This document shows positions 36,165 through 45,851 of a stretch of 64,000 nt of DNA, piece after piece. The notes under the pieces were generated by a model. That model saw nothing but the letters and a program-made list of their open reading frames with translations, had not been told where the DNA came from and searched no databases. Each line of letters starts with the position of its first letter. Within the stretch, counting starts at the first letter, position 1. Source of the DNA: Nocardioides lijunqiniae (lineage in GTDB: Bacteria; Actinomycetota; Actinomycetes; Propionibacteriales; Nocardioidaceae); contig NZ_JACJGM010000020.1 of the NCBI RefSeq assembly GCF_015024225.1, forward strand, positions 50,504-114,503, read 5' to 3'. A program made the translations under genes and the position numbers.

Positions 36165-38054
36165 ATGTCTGCCACCAAGACCGCCAACCTGCGCAACGTC
36201 GCCATCGTCGCGCACGTCGACCACGGCAAGACCACGCTCGTCGACGCCATGCTGCGCCAGGCCGGCGCGTTCACCGAGCACGAGGCGGAGAGCGTCGCCG
36301 ACCGGGTGATGGACTCCGGTGACCTGGAGCGCGAGAAGGGGATCACGATCCTCGCGAAGAACACCGCGATCCACTACAACGGCGCGTCCGCCCCCGAGGG
36401 CATGACGATCAACATCATCGACACCCCCGGCCACGCCGACTTCGGTGGCGAGGTCGAGCGCGGACTGTCGATGGTCGACGGCATCGTGCTCCTGGTCGAC
36501 GCCTCCGAGGGCCCGCTCCCGCAGACCCGCTTCGTGCTGCGCAAGGCGCTGAACGCCGACATGCCGGTCGTGCTCGTGGTCAACAAGGTCGACCGCCCCG
36601 ACGCGCGCATCGAGGAGGTCGTCGACGAGACCTACGAGCTCTTCATGGACCTGCTCGACGAGTCCCACAGCCAGGACGCGCTCGACTTCCCCGTCGTCTA
36701 CGCCTCCGGCAAGGCCGGCATCGCGGCGATCGCGCAGCCCGCCAACGGCACCCTGCCCGACGCCAAGGACCTCGAGCCGCTCTTCAAGACGATCATCGAC
36801 ACGATCCCAGCGCCGAAGTACACCGAGGGCGCCCCGCTGCAGGCCCACGTCACCAACCTGGACGCCTCGCCGTTCCTCGGCCGGCTCGCGCTGGTCCGCA
36901 TCCACGAGGGCAACCTCAAGAAGGGCCAGCAGGTCGCCTGGATGCGTCGCAACGGCGACGTCAAGAACGTCAAGATCACCGAGCTGCTCGTCACCGAGGG
37001 CCTGGAGCGCAAGCCCGGCACCGAGGCCGGCCCCGGCGACATCGTCGCCATCGCGGGCATCCCCGAGATCACCATCGGCGAGACGCTGGCCGACCCGGAG
37101 AACCCCGTCGCGCTGCCCCTGATCCACGTCGACGAGCCCGCGATCTCCATGACCATCGGCACCAACACCTCGCCGCTGGTCGGCCGGATCAAGGGCTCCA
37201 AGGTCACCGCGCGCCTGGTCAAGGACCGCCTCGACCAGGAGCTCATCGGCAACGTCTCGCTCAAGATCCTCCCGACCGAGCGCCCCGACGCCTGGGAGGT
37301 CCAGGGCCGTGGCGAGCTGGCGCTGGCGATCCTGGTGGAGCAGATGCGCCGCGAGGGCTACGAGCTCACCGTCGGCAAGCCGCAGGTCGTCACCAAGGAC
37401 ATCGACGGCAAGCGCCACGAGCCCGTGGAGCGCCTGACCATCGACGCGCCCGAGGAGTACCTCGGCACGATCACCGAGCTGCTGGCCTCCCGCAAGGGCC
37501 GCATGGAGTCGATGACCAACCACGGCACCGGCTGGGTCCGCATGGAGTTCCTGGTCCCGGCGCGCGGCCTGATCGGCTTCCGCACCGAGTTCCTCACCGA
37601 CACCCGCGGCACCGGCATCGCCCACCACATCTTCGAGAAGTACGAGCCGTGGGCCGGCGAGATCCGCTCGCGCAACAACGGCTCGCTGGTGGCCGACCGC
37701 AAGGGCGCCGCCACGGCGTACGCCATGACGTCGCTGCAGGAGCGCGGCGTGATGTTCCTCGAGCCGACCACCGAGGTCTACGAGGGCATGATCGTCGGCG
37801 AGAACTCCCGCGCCGACGACATGGACGTCAACATCACCAAGGAGAAGCAGCAGACCAACATCCGGTCCGCCACCTCCGACAACTTCGAGAAGCTGATCCC
37901 GGCCAAGCGGCTCTCGCTCGAGCAGAGCCTGGAGTTCTGCCGCGAGGACGAGTGCGTCGAGGTGACGCCCGAGTCCGTGCGGATCCGCAAGGTCATCCTC
38001 GACGCCAACGAGCGCGCGAAGATCGCGAGCCGTGCGCGCAAGGGCACCAAGTAG
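36165..38054 (+). CDS. typA: Translational GTPase TypA/BipA
   Basis: The 629-residue protein has all GTPase motifs near the N-terminus: AHVDHGKTT (G1), [14 protein letters not shown] (G2 region), [12 protein letters not shown] (G3), NKVDRPDA (G4). The later domains carry [20 protein letters not shown] and the C-terminal TypA domain with [15 protein letters not shown]. It binds the ribosome and aids assembly, especially under stress or cold. Length is normal for the family. It is a single gene, ending before a long hairpin. Confidence 0.95.
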   Translation: MSATKTANLRNVAIVAHVDHGKTTLVDAMLRQAGAFTEHEAESVADRVMDSGDLEREKGITILAKNTAIHYNGASAPEGMTINIIDTPGHADFGGEVERGLSMVDGIVLLVDASEGPLPQTRFVLRKALNADMPVVLVVNKVDRPDARIEEVVDETYELFMDLLDESHSQDALDFPVVYASGKAGIAAIAQPANGTLPDAKDLEPLFKTIIDTIPAPKYTEGAPLQAHVTNLDASPFLGRLALVRIHEGNLKKGQQVAWMRRNGDVKNVKITELLVTEGLERKPGTEAGPGDIVAIAGIPEITIGETLADPENPVALPLIHVDEPAISMTIGTNTSPLVGRIKGSKVTARLVKDRLDQELIGNVSLKILPTERPDAWEVQGRGELALAILVEQMRREGYELTVGKPQVVTKDIDGKRHEPVERLTIDAPEEYLGTITELLASRKGRMESMTNHGTGWVRMEFLVPARGLIGFRTEFLTDTRGTGIAHHIFEKYEPWAGEIRSRNNGSLVADRKGAATAYAMTSLQERGVMFLEPTTEVYEGMIVGENSRADDMDVNITKEKQQTNIRSATSDNFEKLIPAKRLSLEQSLEFCREDECVEVTPESVRIRKVILDANERAKIASRARKGTK

Positions 38055-38073
38055 CCCACCCAGCTTCTCCGTC

Positions 38074-38142
38074 GGGGGTAGTCCCTGACGTTCGTGTCAC
38101 CGAAGTGCCCCTTCGACGACACCGGCGTCAGGGGCTACCCCC
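38074..38142. terminator. Long hairpin after typA
   Basis: The 17-base arms GGGGGTAGTCCCTGACG (38074-38090) and CGTCAGGGGCTACCCCC (38126-38142) pair fully with one G-T wobble. A 35-base loop contains GTGTC/GACAC. The position, just after typA, fits a terminator. There is no T-run. Confidence 0.7.
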
Positions 38143-38172
38143 GTCGACGTGACGCAGGTCCCACGCAGATAC

Positions 38173-38189
38173 AGTTGCCGACGACAACT
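38173..38189. promoter_or_regulatory. Putative operator/promoter before MFS exporter
   Basis: The inverted repeat AGTTG-7-CAACT overlaps a plausible -35 hexamer TTGCCG at 38175, followed after 16 bases by TAGGCT. This arrangement is common for MarR/TetR-repressed efflux pumps. No regulator gene is adjacent. Confidence 0.4.
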
Positions 38190-38236
38190 ACTTCGGTAGG
38201 CTGCAGCTTCCTGCCTGCTGCCACCCCGAGGATCTC

Positions 38237-39658
38237 GTGACCACCGTCTCCACCCCTGCGTCCACCACCGATCCTGCCGTGCCCGTGGGGCCCGGCCTGT
38301 CGGTCGCCGTCCTGTGCCTGGGCGGGCTGATCGCCGCGCTCACGCAGACGTTCGTGATCCCGCTCCAGGGGGAGCTGCCGGTCCTGCTGTCGACGTCCGC
38401 GGCCAACGCGTCCTGGGTCATCACGGCCACCCTGCTGGCCGGCGCGGTGGCGATGCCCATCGCTGGCAGTCTGGGCGACCTGTTCGGCAAGCAGCGGGTG
38501 CTCTTCGTCAGCGCGCTGATCCTGCTCGTCGGCTCGCTCGTGGCGGCCCTGTCGGACTCGCTGCTGCCCATGCTGGCCGGCCGCACGCTGCAGGGGGTGT
38601 CCATGGGATTCATCCCCGTGGCCATCAGCCTGATCCGCGACATCGTCCCGCCCGAGCGCACCGGCACCGCGATCGCGGCGGTCAGCGCCACCCTCGGCGT
38701 CGGTGGGGCCATCGGCCTGCCGCTCTCGGCGTGGATCGCCGACAGCTACGACTTCCACGCGCTCTTCTGGGTCTCGACCGTCCTGGCCGCGGTCACCGCG
38801 CTCGCTGTCGCCGTCGTCATCCCGCACGTCCAGCCCGCTCGCCGCGGCCGGCTCGACCTCGTCGGCGCGCTCGGCCTCGCCGTCGGGCTGGTCGCCGTCC
38901 TGGTGGCCGTCACCAAGGGCCGCGAGTGGGGCTGGGACACCGCCCGCCCGTGGACCTTCATCGCCGTCGGCCTGGTCGTGCTGCTGGCGTGGGGCCGCTA
39001 CGAGCTGTCCCACCCTGCTCCGCTCTGCGACCTGCGCGTCACCGCCCGCCGTCCGGTGCTCCTCACCAACCTGGCAGCCGTCGCGATCGGCTTCGGGATG
39101 ATGGGGCAGGCGATCATCGTGCCGCAGCTCCTGCAGCTGCCCGAGCTCACCGGCTACGGCCTGGGCCAGTCGCTGCTCGCCGCCGGCCTCTGGATGGCGC
39201 CCGGCGGACTGGTGATGATGGCCTTCGCGCCCGTCTCCAGCACCCTCATGACCCGCTACGGCGCCCGGGTGACCCTCGCCCTCGGCGCGGCCGTCCTCGG
39301 CAGCGGCTACCTGGTCGCGGTCGCCTTCCACGGCGCGCCCTGGCAGCTGCTCGTCGTCTCGTGCGTGACCTCCGCCGGCGTCGGCATCGGCTATGCCGCC
39401 ATGCCCGCCCTGATCATGGCCTCGGTGCCCGTCACCGAGTCGGGCGCCGCGGTCGGCGTCAACTCCCTCATGCGCTCGGTCGGCACGACCACCGCCAGCG
39501 CCGTGATGGCCAGCGTGCTCGCCGCGTCCCTGACCGACTTCCACGGCTTCCCCGTGCCCTCCGAGGGCGCCATGGAGCTGGGCTTCCTGATCGGTGCGGG
39601 CGCGGCCTTCCTCGGCGTCGTCCTCACCCTGCTCATCCCGCGCCGCACCGTCGACTGA
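38237..39658 (+). CDS. MFS drug-efflux-type transporter (DHA2-like)
   Basis: The 473-residue protein has about fourteen membrane segments. The motif GSLGDLFGKQRVLFVSALI is the MFS signature A region, and the later GRTLQGVSMGFIPVAISLIRDI and GVGGAIGLPLSAWIAD fit the drug:proton antiporter-2 family. It probably exports toxic compounds. It starts at GTG 38237 and lies downstream of a small inverted repeat. Its end is followed by two overlapping hairpins. Confidence 0.88.
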   Translation: MTTVSTPASTTDPAVPVGPGLSVAVLCLGGLIAALTQTFVIPLQGELPVLLSTSAANASWVITATLLAGAVAMPIAGSLGDLFGKQRVLFVSALILLVGSLVAALSDSLLPMLAGRTLQGVSMGFIPVAISLIRDIVPPERTGTAIAAVSATLGVGGAIGLPLSAWIADSYDFHALFWVSTVLAAVTALAVAVVIPHVQPARRGRLDLVGALGLAVGLVAVLVAVTKGREWGWDTARPWTFIAVGLVVLLAWGRYELSHPAPLCDLRVTARRPVLLTNLAAVAIGFGMMGQAIIVPQLLQLPELTGYGLGQSLLAAGLWMAPGGLVMMAFAPVSSTLMTRYGARVTLALGAAVLGSGYLVAVAFHGAPWQLLVVSCVTSAGVGIGYAAMPALIMASVPVTESGAAVGVNSLMRSVGTTTASAVMASVLAASLTDFHGFPVPSEGAMELGFLIGAGAAFLGVVLTLLIPRRTVD

Positions 39659-39701
39659 CGGGCCGCTCTCCCCCGGACACCACCCGTCACAGGGCCTGTC
39701 C

Positions 39702-39769
39702 GAAACTCACGCCTCCGGTGCGAAACTTCGCGCCGGAGGCGTGAGTTTCACCGGGTACCCGGTGAAACT
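39702..39769. terminator. Two overlapping, mutually exclusive hairpins
   Basis: Arms 39702-39718 and 39733-39749 (17 perfect pairs, GAAACTCACGCCTCCGG and its complement) form one hairpin. A perfect 26-bp palindrome, 39744-39769, with ends AGTTTCACC/GGTGAAACT forms another. They share six bases and cannot both form. The second belongs to the same family as those at 29164 and 34535. Confidence 0.65.
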
Positions 39770-39849
39770 GGCGCGCCCGCGCCCTCAGCGACGCGCCCGT
39801 ACGGGCCACACCAGCGCGCCTCCGCACGCTCCGCGACCACACCCGCCCA

Positions 39850-39863
39850 TGGAAGCGCTCCCA
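39850..39863. promoter_or_regulatory. CebR-type LacI operator, distal copy (TGGAAGCGCTCCCA)
   Basis: The 14 bases match the Streptomyces CebR operator TGGGAGCGCTCCCA except for one base. CebR responds to cellobiose. The copy lies 183 bp upstream of the binding-protein start. Confidence 0.75.
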
Positions 39864-39949
39864 CACCCGGCACCCACTAATTACGCCGGGTTCAGGCAGA
39901 AGGTTGTGGCGACGGTGTGACGCATGTCATCTTGATCGCGCCAACACCG

Positions 39950-39963
39950 TGGAAGCGCTCTCA
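39950..39963. promoter_or_regulatory. CebR-type LacI operator, proximal copy (TGGAAGCGCTCTCA)
   Basis: This has the same core GAAGCGCTC as the distal copy and lies exactly 100 bp from it, 70 bp before the binding-protein start. Its position suggests direct blocking of transcription. The LacI-family regulator at 44676-45722 is the obvious ligand. Confidence 0.75.
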
Positions 39964-40032
39964 CACCGACAGCGCCCCCGTCCCCCGGGCCATCCGGTCC
40001 GCAGCCCAGCACTACGGCAGGAGCGTTCCCCC

Positions 40033-41361
40033 GTGCACATCTCACCCTTCGGGCCCCGTCAGGAGCCCCGTCAGCCGCTCAGCTCGCGCCCGACCAGCAG
40101 CAAGCGCCGCCGGCGCCTCACCCTCGCGTCGGTCGGCGCCCTGGTCCTCAGCCTCGGACTCGCCGCGTGCGGCGGGGACGACGAGGCCGAGGACGGCAAG
40201 ACCACCCTCACCGTCGCGACGTTCAACGAGTTCGGCTACGAGGGCCTGATCGACGAGTACATGAAGCTGAACCCCGACATCAAGGTGGTCCAGAAGAAGC
40301 TCGGCACGTGGGAGGAGCACCGCGACAACCTCTACACCAAGCTGGCCGCCGGCTCGGGACTCTCCGACATCGAGGCGATCGAGGGCGACGGCATGCCGGC
40401 GATCCTCGAGGAGAAGGGCGCGTTCCTCGACCTGAGCGACGACGCCGTCGAGGGACGCTGGCTGGACTGGAAGGTCAAGGCCGGCACCAACGCCGACGGC
40501 GAGCTCATCGGCTACGGCACCGACATCGGCCCCGAGGGGATCTGCTACCGCGCCGACCTGTTCAAGAAGGCCGGCCTGCCCACCGACCGCGAGGAGGTGG
40601 CCGCGCTCTTCGCCGACTGGGACACCTACTTCGAGACCGGCAAGGACTTCGTCAAGAAGATGCCGGACACCGCCTGGTACGACTCGTCCAAGGGCACCAG
40701 CCAGGCGATGATCAACCAGCTCGCCTACCCCTTCGAGGACGAGGACAACAAGGTCGTCGCCACCTCCAACCCCGAGGTGCGCGAGGTCTTCGACACCGTG
40801 ACGTCGATGCAGTCGGCCGGCCTGGCGACCAACCTCGACCAGTGGTCCCCCGACTGGGTGGCCGCCTTCCAGAACGACGGCTTCGCCACGATGGCCTGCC
40901 CGGGCTGGATGCTCGGCATCATCGAGGGCAACGCCGCCGGCGTGAAGGGCTGGGACATCGCGGACGCCTTCCCCGGAGGCGGAGGCAACTGGGGCGGCTC
41001 GTTCCTGACCGTGCCCACCATGGGTGAGCACCAGGAGGAGGCCAAGAAGCTCGCCGAGTGGCTCACCGCCCCGGAGCAGCAGGTCAAGGCCTTCGACGCG
41101 AAGTTCACCTTCCCGAGCCAGGTCGGCGCCCAGGAGGACCCGGTGCTGCTGAAGGCGACCCAGCCGTTCTTCAACGACGCCCCGGTCGGACAGATCCTGT
41201 CCAACCGCGCCGCGGCCGTCGAGCTGCAGCCCTACAAGGGTCCCAAGTACGCCGACATCATCACCGCGTTCCAGGCCGCGATCCTCCGGGTCGACCAGGG
41301 CCAGGAGTCGCCGGACGAGGCCTGGGACTCCTTCACCTCCGACGTCGAGCGGATCGGCTGA
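40033..41361 (+). CDS. ABC sugar-binding lipoprotein (cellobiose/beta-glucoside type)
   Basis: The 442-residue protein starts with a basic region and a lipoprotein signal whose lipobox is GLAAC (Cys about residue 46). The mature part is a family-1 sugar-binding protein: TLTVATFNEFGYEGLIDEYMK, then GIGYGTD-like contacts in LIGYGTDIGPEGICYR, and SFLTVPTMGEHQEEAKKLAEWLTAPEQQ near the end. It captures an oligosaccharide for the two permeases that follow. GTG 40033 is the start; the frame upstream to 39904 covers the operator and is not coding. Confidence 0.9.
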   Translation: MHISPFGPRQEPRQPLSSRPTSSKRRRRLTLASVGALVLSLGLAACGGDDEAEDGKTTLTVATFNEFGYEGLIDEYMKLNPDIKVVQKKLGTWEEHRDNLYTKLAAGSGLSDIEAIEGDGMPAILEEKGAFLDLSDDAVEGRWLDWKVKAGTNADGELIGYGTDIGPEGICYRADLFKKAGLPTDREEVAALFADWDTYFETGKDFVKKMPDTAWYDSSKGTSQAMINQLAYPFEDEDNKVVATSNPEVREVFDTVTSMQSAGLATNLDQWSPDWVAAFQNDGFATMACPGWMLGIIEGNAAGVKGWDIADAFPGGGGNWGGSFLTVPTMGEHQEEAKKLAEWLTAPEQQVKAFDAKFTFPSQVGAQEDPVLLKATQPFFNDAPVGQILSNRAAAVELQPYKGPKYADIITAFQAAILRVDQGQESPDEAWDSFTSDVERIG

Positions 41362-41371
41362 GACCGAGTCC

Positions 41372-42388
41372 ATGACCTCGCAACCCACCACCGCGCCCGC
41401 CGGGGAGGTCTCCTCCTCGACCTCCCCGGCCGGGCCGGCCCCCGCGAGGGAGCCGCTGCCCCGGGAGACGCCGCCCCGGCTGACCCTGCGGCAGCGGCTC
41501 TCCCGCTGGGACGTCCGGTTCTCCCCCTACCTCTACGTCTCCCCGTTCTTCATCCTGTTCCTCGTCGTGGGGATGTTCCCGCTCGCCTACACCGCCTACG
41601 TGTCGGTGCACGAGTGGGGCCTCATCGGGGGCAAGGGCGAGTACGTCGGCCTCGACAACTACCGCGCGATCTTCGAGGACCGCTACTTCTGGCGGGCGAT
41701 GCGCAACACCGTCAGCATCTTCCTGCTGTCCTCCATCCCCCAGGTGATCATCGCCCTGGGCGTCGCCGGCCTGCTGGACACCCAGCTGCGCGGGCGCACG
41801 TTCTGGCGGATGAGCGTGCTGATCCCCTTCGTGGTCGCGCCCGCCGCGGCCACCCTGATCTTCGGCAACCTGTTCGGTGACCGCTACGGCCTCATCAACG
41901 GCGGGCTCGGCCTCATCGGCATCGACCCGATCGCCTGGCACGTCGACACGCTGCCCAGCCACATCGCGATCGCCTCGATGGTCAACTGGCGCTGGACCGG
42001 CTACAACGCGCTGATCCTGCTCGCCGCCATGCAGGCGGTCCCCCGCGACCTCTACGAGTCGGCGGCGCTGGACGGCGCCGGCAAGGTCCGGCAGTTCCTC
42101 TCCGTCACGATCCCGATGATCCGCCCGACGATGATCTTCGTCGTCATCACCTCGACCATCGGCGGGCTCCAGATCTTCACCGAGGCCCGGCTGTTCGACA
42201 ACGTCGGGCTCGGCGGGTCCGACCGGCAGTGGCAGACCGTCACGCTCTACCTCTGGGAGCTCGGCTGGCGCCTGCGCGACCTAGGCATGGCCTCGGCCGT
42301 CGCCTGGCTGCTGTTCCTCTTCATCGTCATCTTCGCCCTGGTCAACCTCGCGGTGTCCGCACGCCTCGGGGCAGGAGGCCGCAAGTGA
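41372..42388 (+). CDS. ABC sugar transporter permease (CebF-like)
   Basis: The 338-residue permease has a Pro/Ala-rich N-terminal tail of about 45 residues and six membrane segments. The ATPase-contact EAA loop is in [27 protein letters not shown]. It belongs to the MalF/CebF branch. It overlaps the next permease gene by GTGA. Together with the binding protein it should import a beta-glucoside. Confidence 0.9.
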   Translation: MTSQPTTAPAGEVSSSTSPAGPAPAREPLPRETPPRLTLRQRLSRWDVRFSPYLYVSPFFILFLVVGMFPLAYTAYVSVHEWGLIGGKGEYVGLDNYRAIFEDRYFWRAMRNTVSIFLLSSIPQVIIALGVAGLLDTQLRGRTFWRMSVLIPFVVAPAAATLIFGNLFGDRYGLINGGLGLIGIDPIAWHVDTLPSHIAIASMVNWRWTGYNALILLAAMQAVPRDLYESAALDGAGKVRQFLSVTIPMIRPTMIFVVITSTIGGLQIFTEARLFDNVGLGGSDRQWQTVTLYLWELGWRLRDLGMASAVAWLLFLFIVIFALVNLAVSARLGAGGRK

Positions 42389-43203
42389 ACCGCCGTCCTG
42401 GATTCCTCGTCTACGGCCTGCTGACGGCGTTCGTCCTCGCCTCGGCGCTGCCGCTCTACTGGTCGCTCATCGTGGGCTCGCACACCAAGGAGGTCGTCAC
42501 CCGCGAGGTGCCGCCCCTCCTGCCCGGCGGCCACTTCTTCAGCAACGCCCAGCGCGTCTTCGAGACCGTCGACTTCTGGAAGGCCCTCGGCAACAGCATG
42601 ATCGTGTCGACGGTCTGCGCCACGTCGGTGGTGTTCTTCTGTACGCTCGCCGGCTACGCGTTCGCCAAGCTCACGTTCCGCGGCAGCAAGGCGATGATGG
42701 TCTTCGTCGTCGGCACCCTCGCCGTGCCCACCCAGCTCGGGGTCATCCCGCTGTTCATCCAGATGGCCAAGCTCGGCTGGACCGGCCACATCTGGGCGAT
42801 CATGGTGCCCACCCTCGTGACGGCGTTCGGCGTGTTCTTCATGCGCCAGTACCTCGTCGACGCCATCCCGGACGAGCTGATCGAGGCCGCGCGCGTCGAC
42901 GGCTGCTCGATGTTCGGGACGTTCTGGAATGTCGCCGTCCCGGCCGCCCGGCCGGCGGCCGCGATCCTCTGGCTGTTCACGTTCATGACCGTCTGGACCG
43001 ACTTCTTCTGGCCGATGATCGTGCTCCCCGCCACCAACCCCACCGTTCAGATCGCACTCGCCCAGCTCCAGAGCAGCTACTACGTCGACTACAGCCTGGT
43101 GCTCTGCGCCGCGGTGCTGTCGACGATCCCGCTGCTGGCGCTGTTCGTCCTCACCGGCCGCCAGCTGGTCGCCGGCATCATGCAAGGAGCAGTCAAGGGA
43201 TGA
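42385..43203 (+). CDS. ABC sugar transporter permease (CebG-like)
   Basis: The 272-residue permease has six membrane segments and the EAA loop [28 protein letters not shown], of the MalG/CebG branch. It starts at GTG 42385 and overlaps both neighbours by 4 bp. No ATPase gene follows, so the pump probably uses a shared MsiK-type ATPase encoded elsewhere, as in Streptomyces cebEFG. Confidence 0.9.
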   Translation: MNRRPGFLVYGLLTAFVLASALPLYWSLIVGSHTKEVVTREVPPLLPGGHFFSNAQRVFETVDFWKALGNSMIVSTVCATSVVFFCTLAGYAFAKLTFRGSKAMMVFVVGTLAVPTQLGVIPLFIQMAKLGWTGHIWAIMVPTLVTAFGVFFMRQYLVDAIPDELIEAARVDGCSMFGTFWNVAVPAARPAAAILWLFTFMTVWTDFFWPMIVLPATNPTVQIALAQLQSSYYVDYSLVLCAAVLSTIPLLALFVLTGRQLVAGIMQGAVKG

Positions 43204-44666
43204 CCCACCAACTCGACACCCGCGCCGAGGCCCTCCCGGGCCAGGAGCTGCGGTTCCCGCCCGACTTCCTGTGGGGCGCGGCCACCGCGTCGTACCAGAT
43301 CGAGGGCGCCACCCGCGAGGACGGCCGGACGGCCTCCATCTGGGACACGTTCGCGAGCGTGCCCGGCGCCGTCATCAACGGCGACACCGGCGACCCGGCG
43401 TGCGACCACTACCACCGGATGCCGCAGGACGTGGAGCTCATGAAGAGCCTCCACCTGGGCAGCTACCGCTTCTCCGCGGCGTGGCCGCGGGTGCGCCCCG
43501 ACGGCGGCGCGGTCAACCCGGCCGGCGTCGACTTCTACTCCCGGCTCGTGGACGAGCTGCTCGGCCGGGGCATCAAGCCCTGGATGACGCTCTACCACTG
43601 GGACCTGCCGCAGGCGCTCGAGGACGCCGGCGGCTGGACCAACCGCGACACCGCCTACCGGTTCGCCGAGTACGCCCTGTCGCTCTACGACGCGCTCGGC
43701 GACCGGGTGCCGGTGTGGACGACCCTCAACGAGCCGTGGTGCTCGGCGTTCCTCGGCTACACCGGCGGCCAGCACGCGCCGGGCCGGCAGGAGGGCGTGG
43801 CCGGGCTGGTCGCGGCCCACCACCTGATGCTGGGCCACGGGCTCGTCGTCGACGAGCTGCGCCGTCGCGGCACCACCGCCCAGCTCGGCATCACGCTGAA
43901 CCTCACCGTCGCCGACGCCCACGACCCGAACGACGAGCTGGACCGCGACGCCGCGCGCCGCATCGACGCGCTGCACAACCGGGTGTTCCTCGATCCGATC
44001 CTCACCGGCCGCTACCCCGTCGACCTGCTCGGCGACACCGCGCACCTCACGTGGGAGGGGCGTCCCTGGGGCACGGTGGTCCGCGAGGGCGACCTCGCCC
44101 TCATCAGCACGCCCCTCGACGCGCTGGGGGTCAACTACTACAAGGGCGACGCGGTCTCGGGGCGCCCCCAGGCGCACACGACGGGCGTCGACGGCGCGCA
44201 CGCCGAGCGCGCCACCAGCACGCCGTTCGTGGGCTGCGAGGACGTCACGTTCCCCAGCCGCGGTCTGCCGCTGACGGCCATGGGCTGGGAGGTGCAGCCC
44301 GAGGGCCTGACCCGCCTGCTCAAGCGCCTCGACGCCGACTACGACGTCCCACCGCTCTACGTCACCGAGAACGGCGCCGCCTACGCCGACGAGGTCGGCG
44401 CCGACGGTCGCGTCGACGACCCCGAGCGGGTGGCCTACGTGCTCGCCCACCTGGCCGCCGTCCACGCGGCGATCGCCGACGGGGTCGACGTGCGCGGGTT
44501 CTTCCAGTGGTCGCTGCTCGACAACTACGAGTGGGCCTACGGCTACGACAAGCGCTTCGGGATCGTGCATGTCGACTACGACACCCAGGTGCGCACCCCC
44601 AAGACCAGCGCCCTGGTCTACGCCGAGGTGGCGCGGACCGGACGCCTGCAGGCACCGGAGAGCTGA
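43200..44666 (+). CDS. GH1 beta-glucosidase
   Basis: The 488-residue enzyme has the GH1 start [19 protein letters not shown], acid/base Glu in [11 protein letters not shown] (about residue 178) and nucleophile Glu in YVTENGAAY (about residue 390). There is no signal peptide, so it splits imported cellobiose or other beta-glucosides inside the cell. It overlaps the permease by ATGA and precedes the regulator by 9 bp. This is the order seen in Streptomyces cebEFG-bglC. Confidence 0.94.
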   Translation: MTHQLDTRAEALPGQELRFPPDFLWGAATASYQIEGATREDGRTASIWDTFASVPGAVINGDTGDPACDHYHRMPQDVELMKSLHLGSYRFSAAWPRVRPDGGAVNPAGVDFYSRLVDELLGRGIKPWMTLYHWDLPQALEDAGGWTNRDTAYRFAEYALSLYDALGDRVPVWTTLNEPWCSAFLGYTGGQHAPGRQEGVAGLVAAHHLMLGHGLVVDELRRRGTTAQLGITLNLTVADAHDPNDELDRDAARRIDALHNRVFLDPILTGRYPVDLLGDTAHLTWEGRPWGTVVREGDLALISTPLDALGVNYYKGDAVSGRPQAHTTGVDGAHAERATSTPFVGCEDVTFPSRGLPLTAMGWEVQPEGLTRLLKRLDADYDVPPLYVTENGAAYADEVGADGRVDDPERVAYVLAHLAAVHAAIADGVDVRGFFQWSLLDNYEWAYGYDKRFGIVHVDYDTQVRTPKTSALVYAEVARTGRLQAPES

Positions 44667-44675
44667 GTCGATACC

Positions 44676-45722
44676 GTGGCGCGCGTGGAGGGGACCCGCA
44701 GTCTCGCAGGGCCGGGCGGTTCGCCGACCCTGGACGAGGTCGCGCGTCTCGCCGGGGTCTCGCGCGCCACGGCGTCGCGCGCCATCAACGGCGGCAACCG
44801 GGTCAGCTCGCAGGCGCAGACGGCGGTCGACGACGCCGTCCGCGCGCTGGGCTACACGCCCAACCCGGCGGCGCGCAGCCTCGTCACGCGGCGTACCGAC
44901 TCGGTGGGGCTGGTCGTGCCCGAGCCCGACGAGCGCGTCTTCTCCGACCCGTTCTTCGCGCGCACGCTCAAGGGCGTCACCCGGGTGCTCGCGGAGCGCG
45001 ACCTCCAGCTCGTGCTGCTGCTCACCCGGCCCGGCGAGGAGGAGGCGCGGATGCTGCGCTACCTGCGCAACCGCCACATCGACGGCGCGCTCGTCGTCTC
45101 CCACCACCGCAGCGACAGCCTCGCCGACCACCTGGCGGCGCTCGACCTGCCGTGCGCGTTCGTCGGCCGGCCGTGGACCAGCGCCGACAAGGTCGCCTAC
45201 GTCGACACCGACAACCTTGCCGGCGGCCGGCAGGGCGCCAGCGCCCTCATCGAGCGCGGCTGCAGGCGCATCGCGACCATCGCGGGGCCCGACGACATGA
45301 GCGCCGGCGTCGACCGGCTCGAGGGCTGGCGCTCGGCGATGCGCGAGGCCGGCCTGGAGACCGACGCCGTCGTCCATGGCGACTTCACCGAGCGCGGCGG
45401 CGAGATCGCGGCGGCCACGCTGCTGGAGCGCCACCCCGACGTCGACGGCATCGTGGCGGCGTCCGACCTGATGGCCGCCGGCGCCCTGCGGGTGCTCCTG
45501 GCCTCGGGACGCTCGGTGCCCGGCGACGTGGCGCTCGTCGGCTACGACGACCTGGGCGTCGCCGAGCGCACGCTCCCCCAGCTCACCACCATCCGCAACC
45601 CGATCTCCGAGATGGCCGAGCAGGCCACCCGCCTGCTACTGCAGCAGATCGACGGCGACAGCAGCGTCCGCGCGATGCGGGTCATCTACCCGCCGACGCT
45701 GGTGCACCGCGACAGCGCCTGA
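44676..45722 (+). CDS. LacI-family repressor (CebR-like)
   Basis: The 348-residue regulator has a LacI helix-turn-helix (PTLDEVARLAGVSRATASRAINGGNRVS) and a hinge, then a periplasmic-binding-protein-like effector domain with DIVAASDLMAAGALRVL-type and VGYDDLGVAERTLPQLTTIRNP motifs. It is the last gene of the operon and very likely binds the two operators before the first gene, with cellobiose or a related disaccharide as inducer. Confidence 0.9.
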   Translation: MARVEGTRSLAGPGGSPTLDEVARLAGVSRATASRAINGGNRVSSQAQTAVDDAVRALGYTPNPAARSLVTRRTDSVGLVVPEPDERVFSDPFFARTLKGVTRVLAERDLQLVLLLTRPGEEEARMLRYLRNRHIDGALVVSHHRSDSLADHLAALDLPCAFVGRPWTSADKVAYVDTDNLAGGRQGASALIERGCRRIATIAGPDDMSAGVDRLEGWRSAMREAGLETDAVVHGDFTERGGEIAAATLLERHPDVDGIVAASDLMAAGALRVLLASGRSVPGDVALVGYDDLGVAERTLPQLTTIRNPISEMAEQATRLLLQQIDGDSSVRAMRVIYPPTLVHRDSA

Positions 45723-45738
45723 GCGCGGGCGCGGGGGG

Positions 45739-45832
45739 GCAGTTTCCCCAAGGTATGCAGGGGAAGCCGCACTTCCCACGGTCTGCAGCGCTGGGGAAGT
45801 GCAGTCTCGGCTGCATACCTTGGTGAAACTGC
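45739..45832. terminator. Nested hairpin after the sugar operon
   Basis: The 22-base arms 45739-45760 and 45811-45832 have one mismatch and begin GCAGTTTC / end GAAACTGC, the same edge words as the other palindromes of the window. An inner imperfect stem GCACTTCCCA/TGGGGAAGTGC lies at 45769-45802. It separates the convergent regulator and coiled-coil genes. Confidence 0.7.
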
Positions 45833-45851
45833 AGCCCTCCGCGGCCGCGAG

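Larger units (their letters stand above)
39659..40032. other. 374-bp intergenic region: hairpins then beta-glucoside control region
   Basis: The first 110 bp hold two overlapping hairpins that probably end the MFS transcript. The remaining part holds two CebR-type operators 100 bp apart and the promoter of the sugar operon. I see no short gene in it. Confidence 0.6.
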
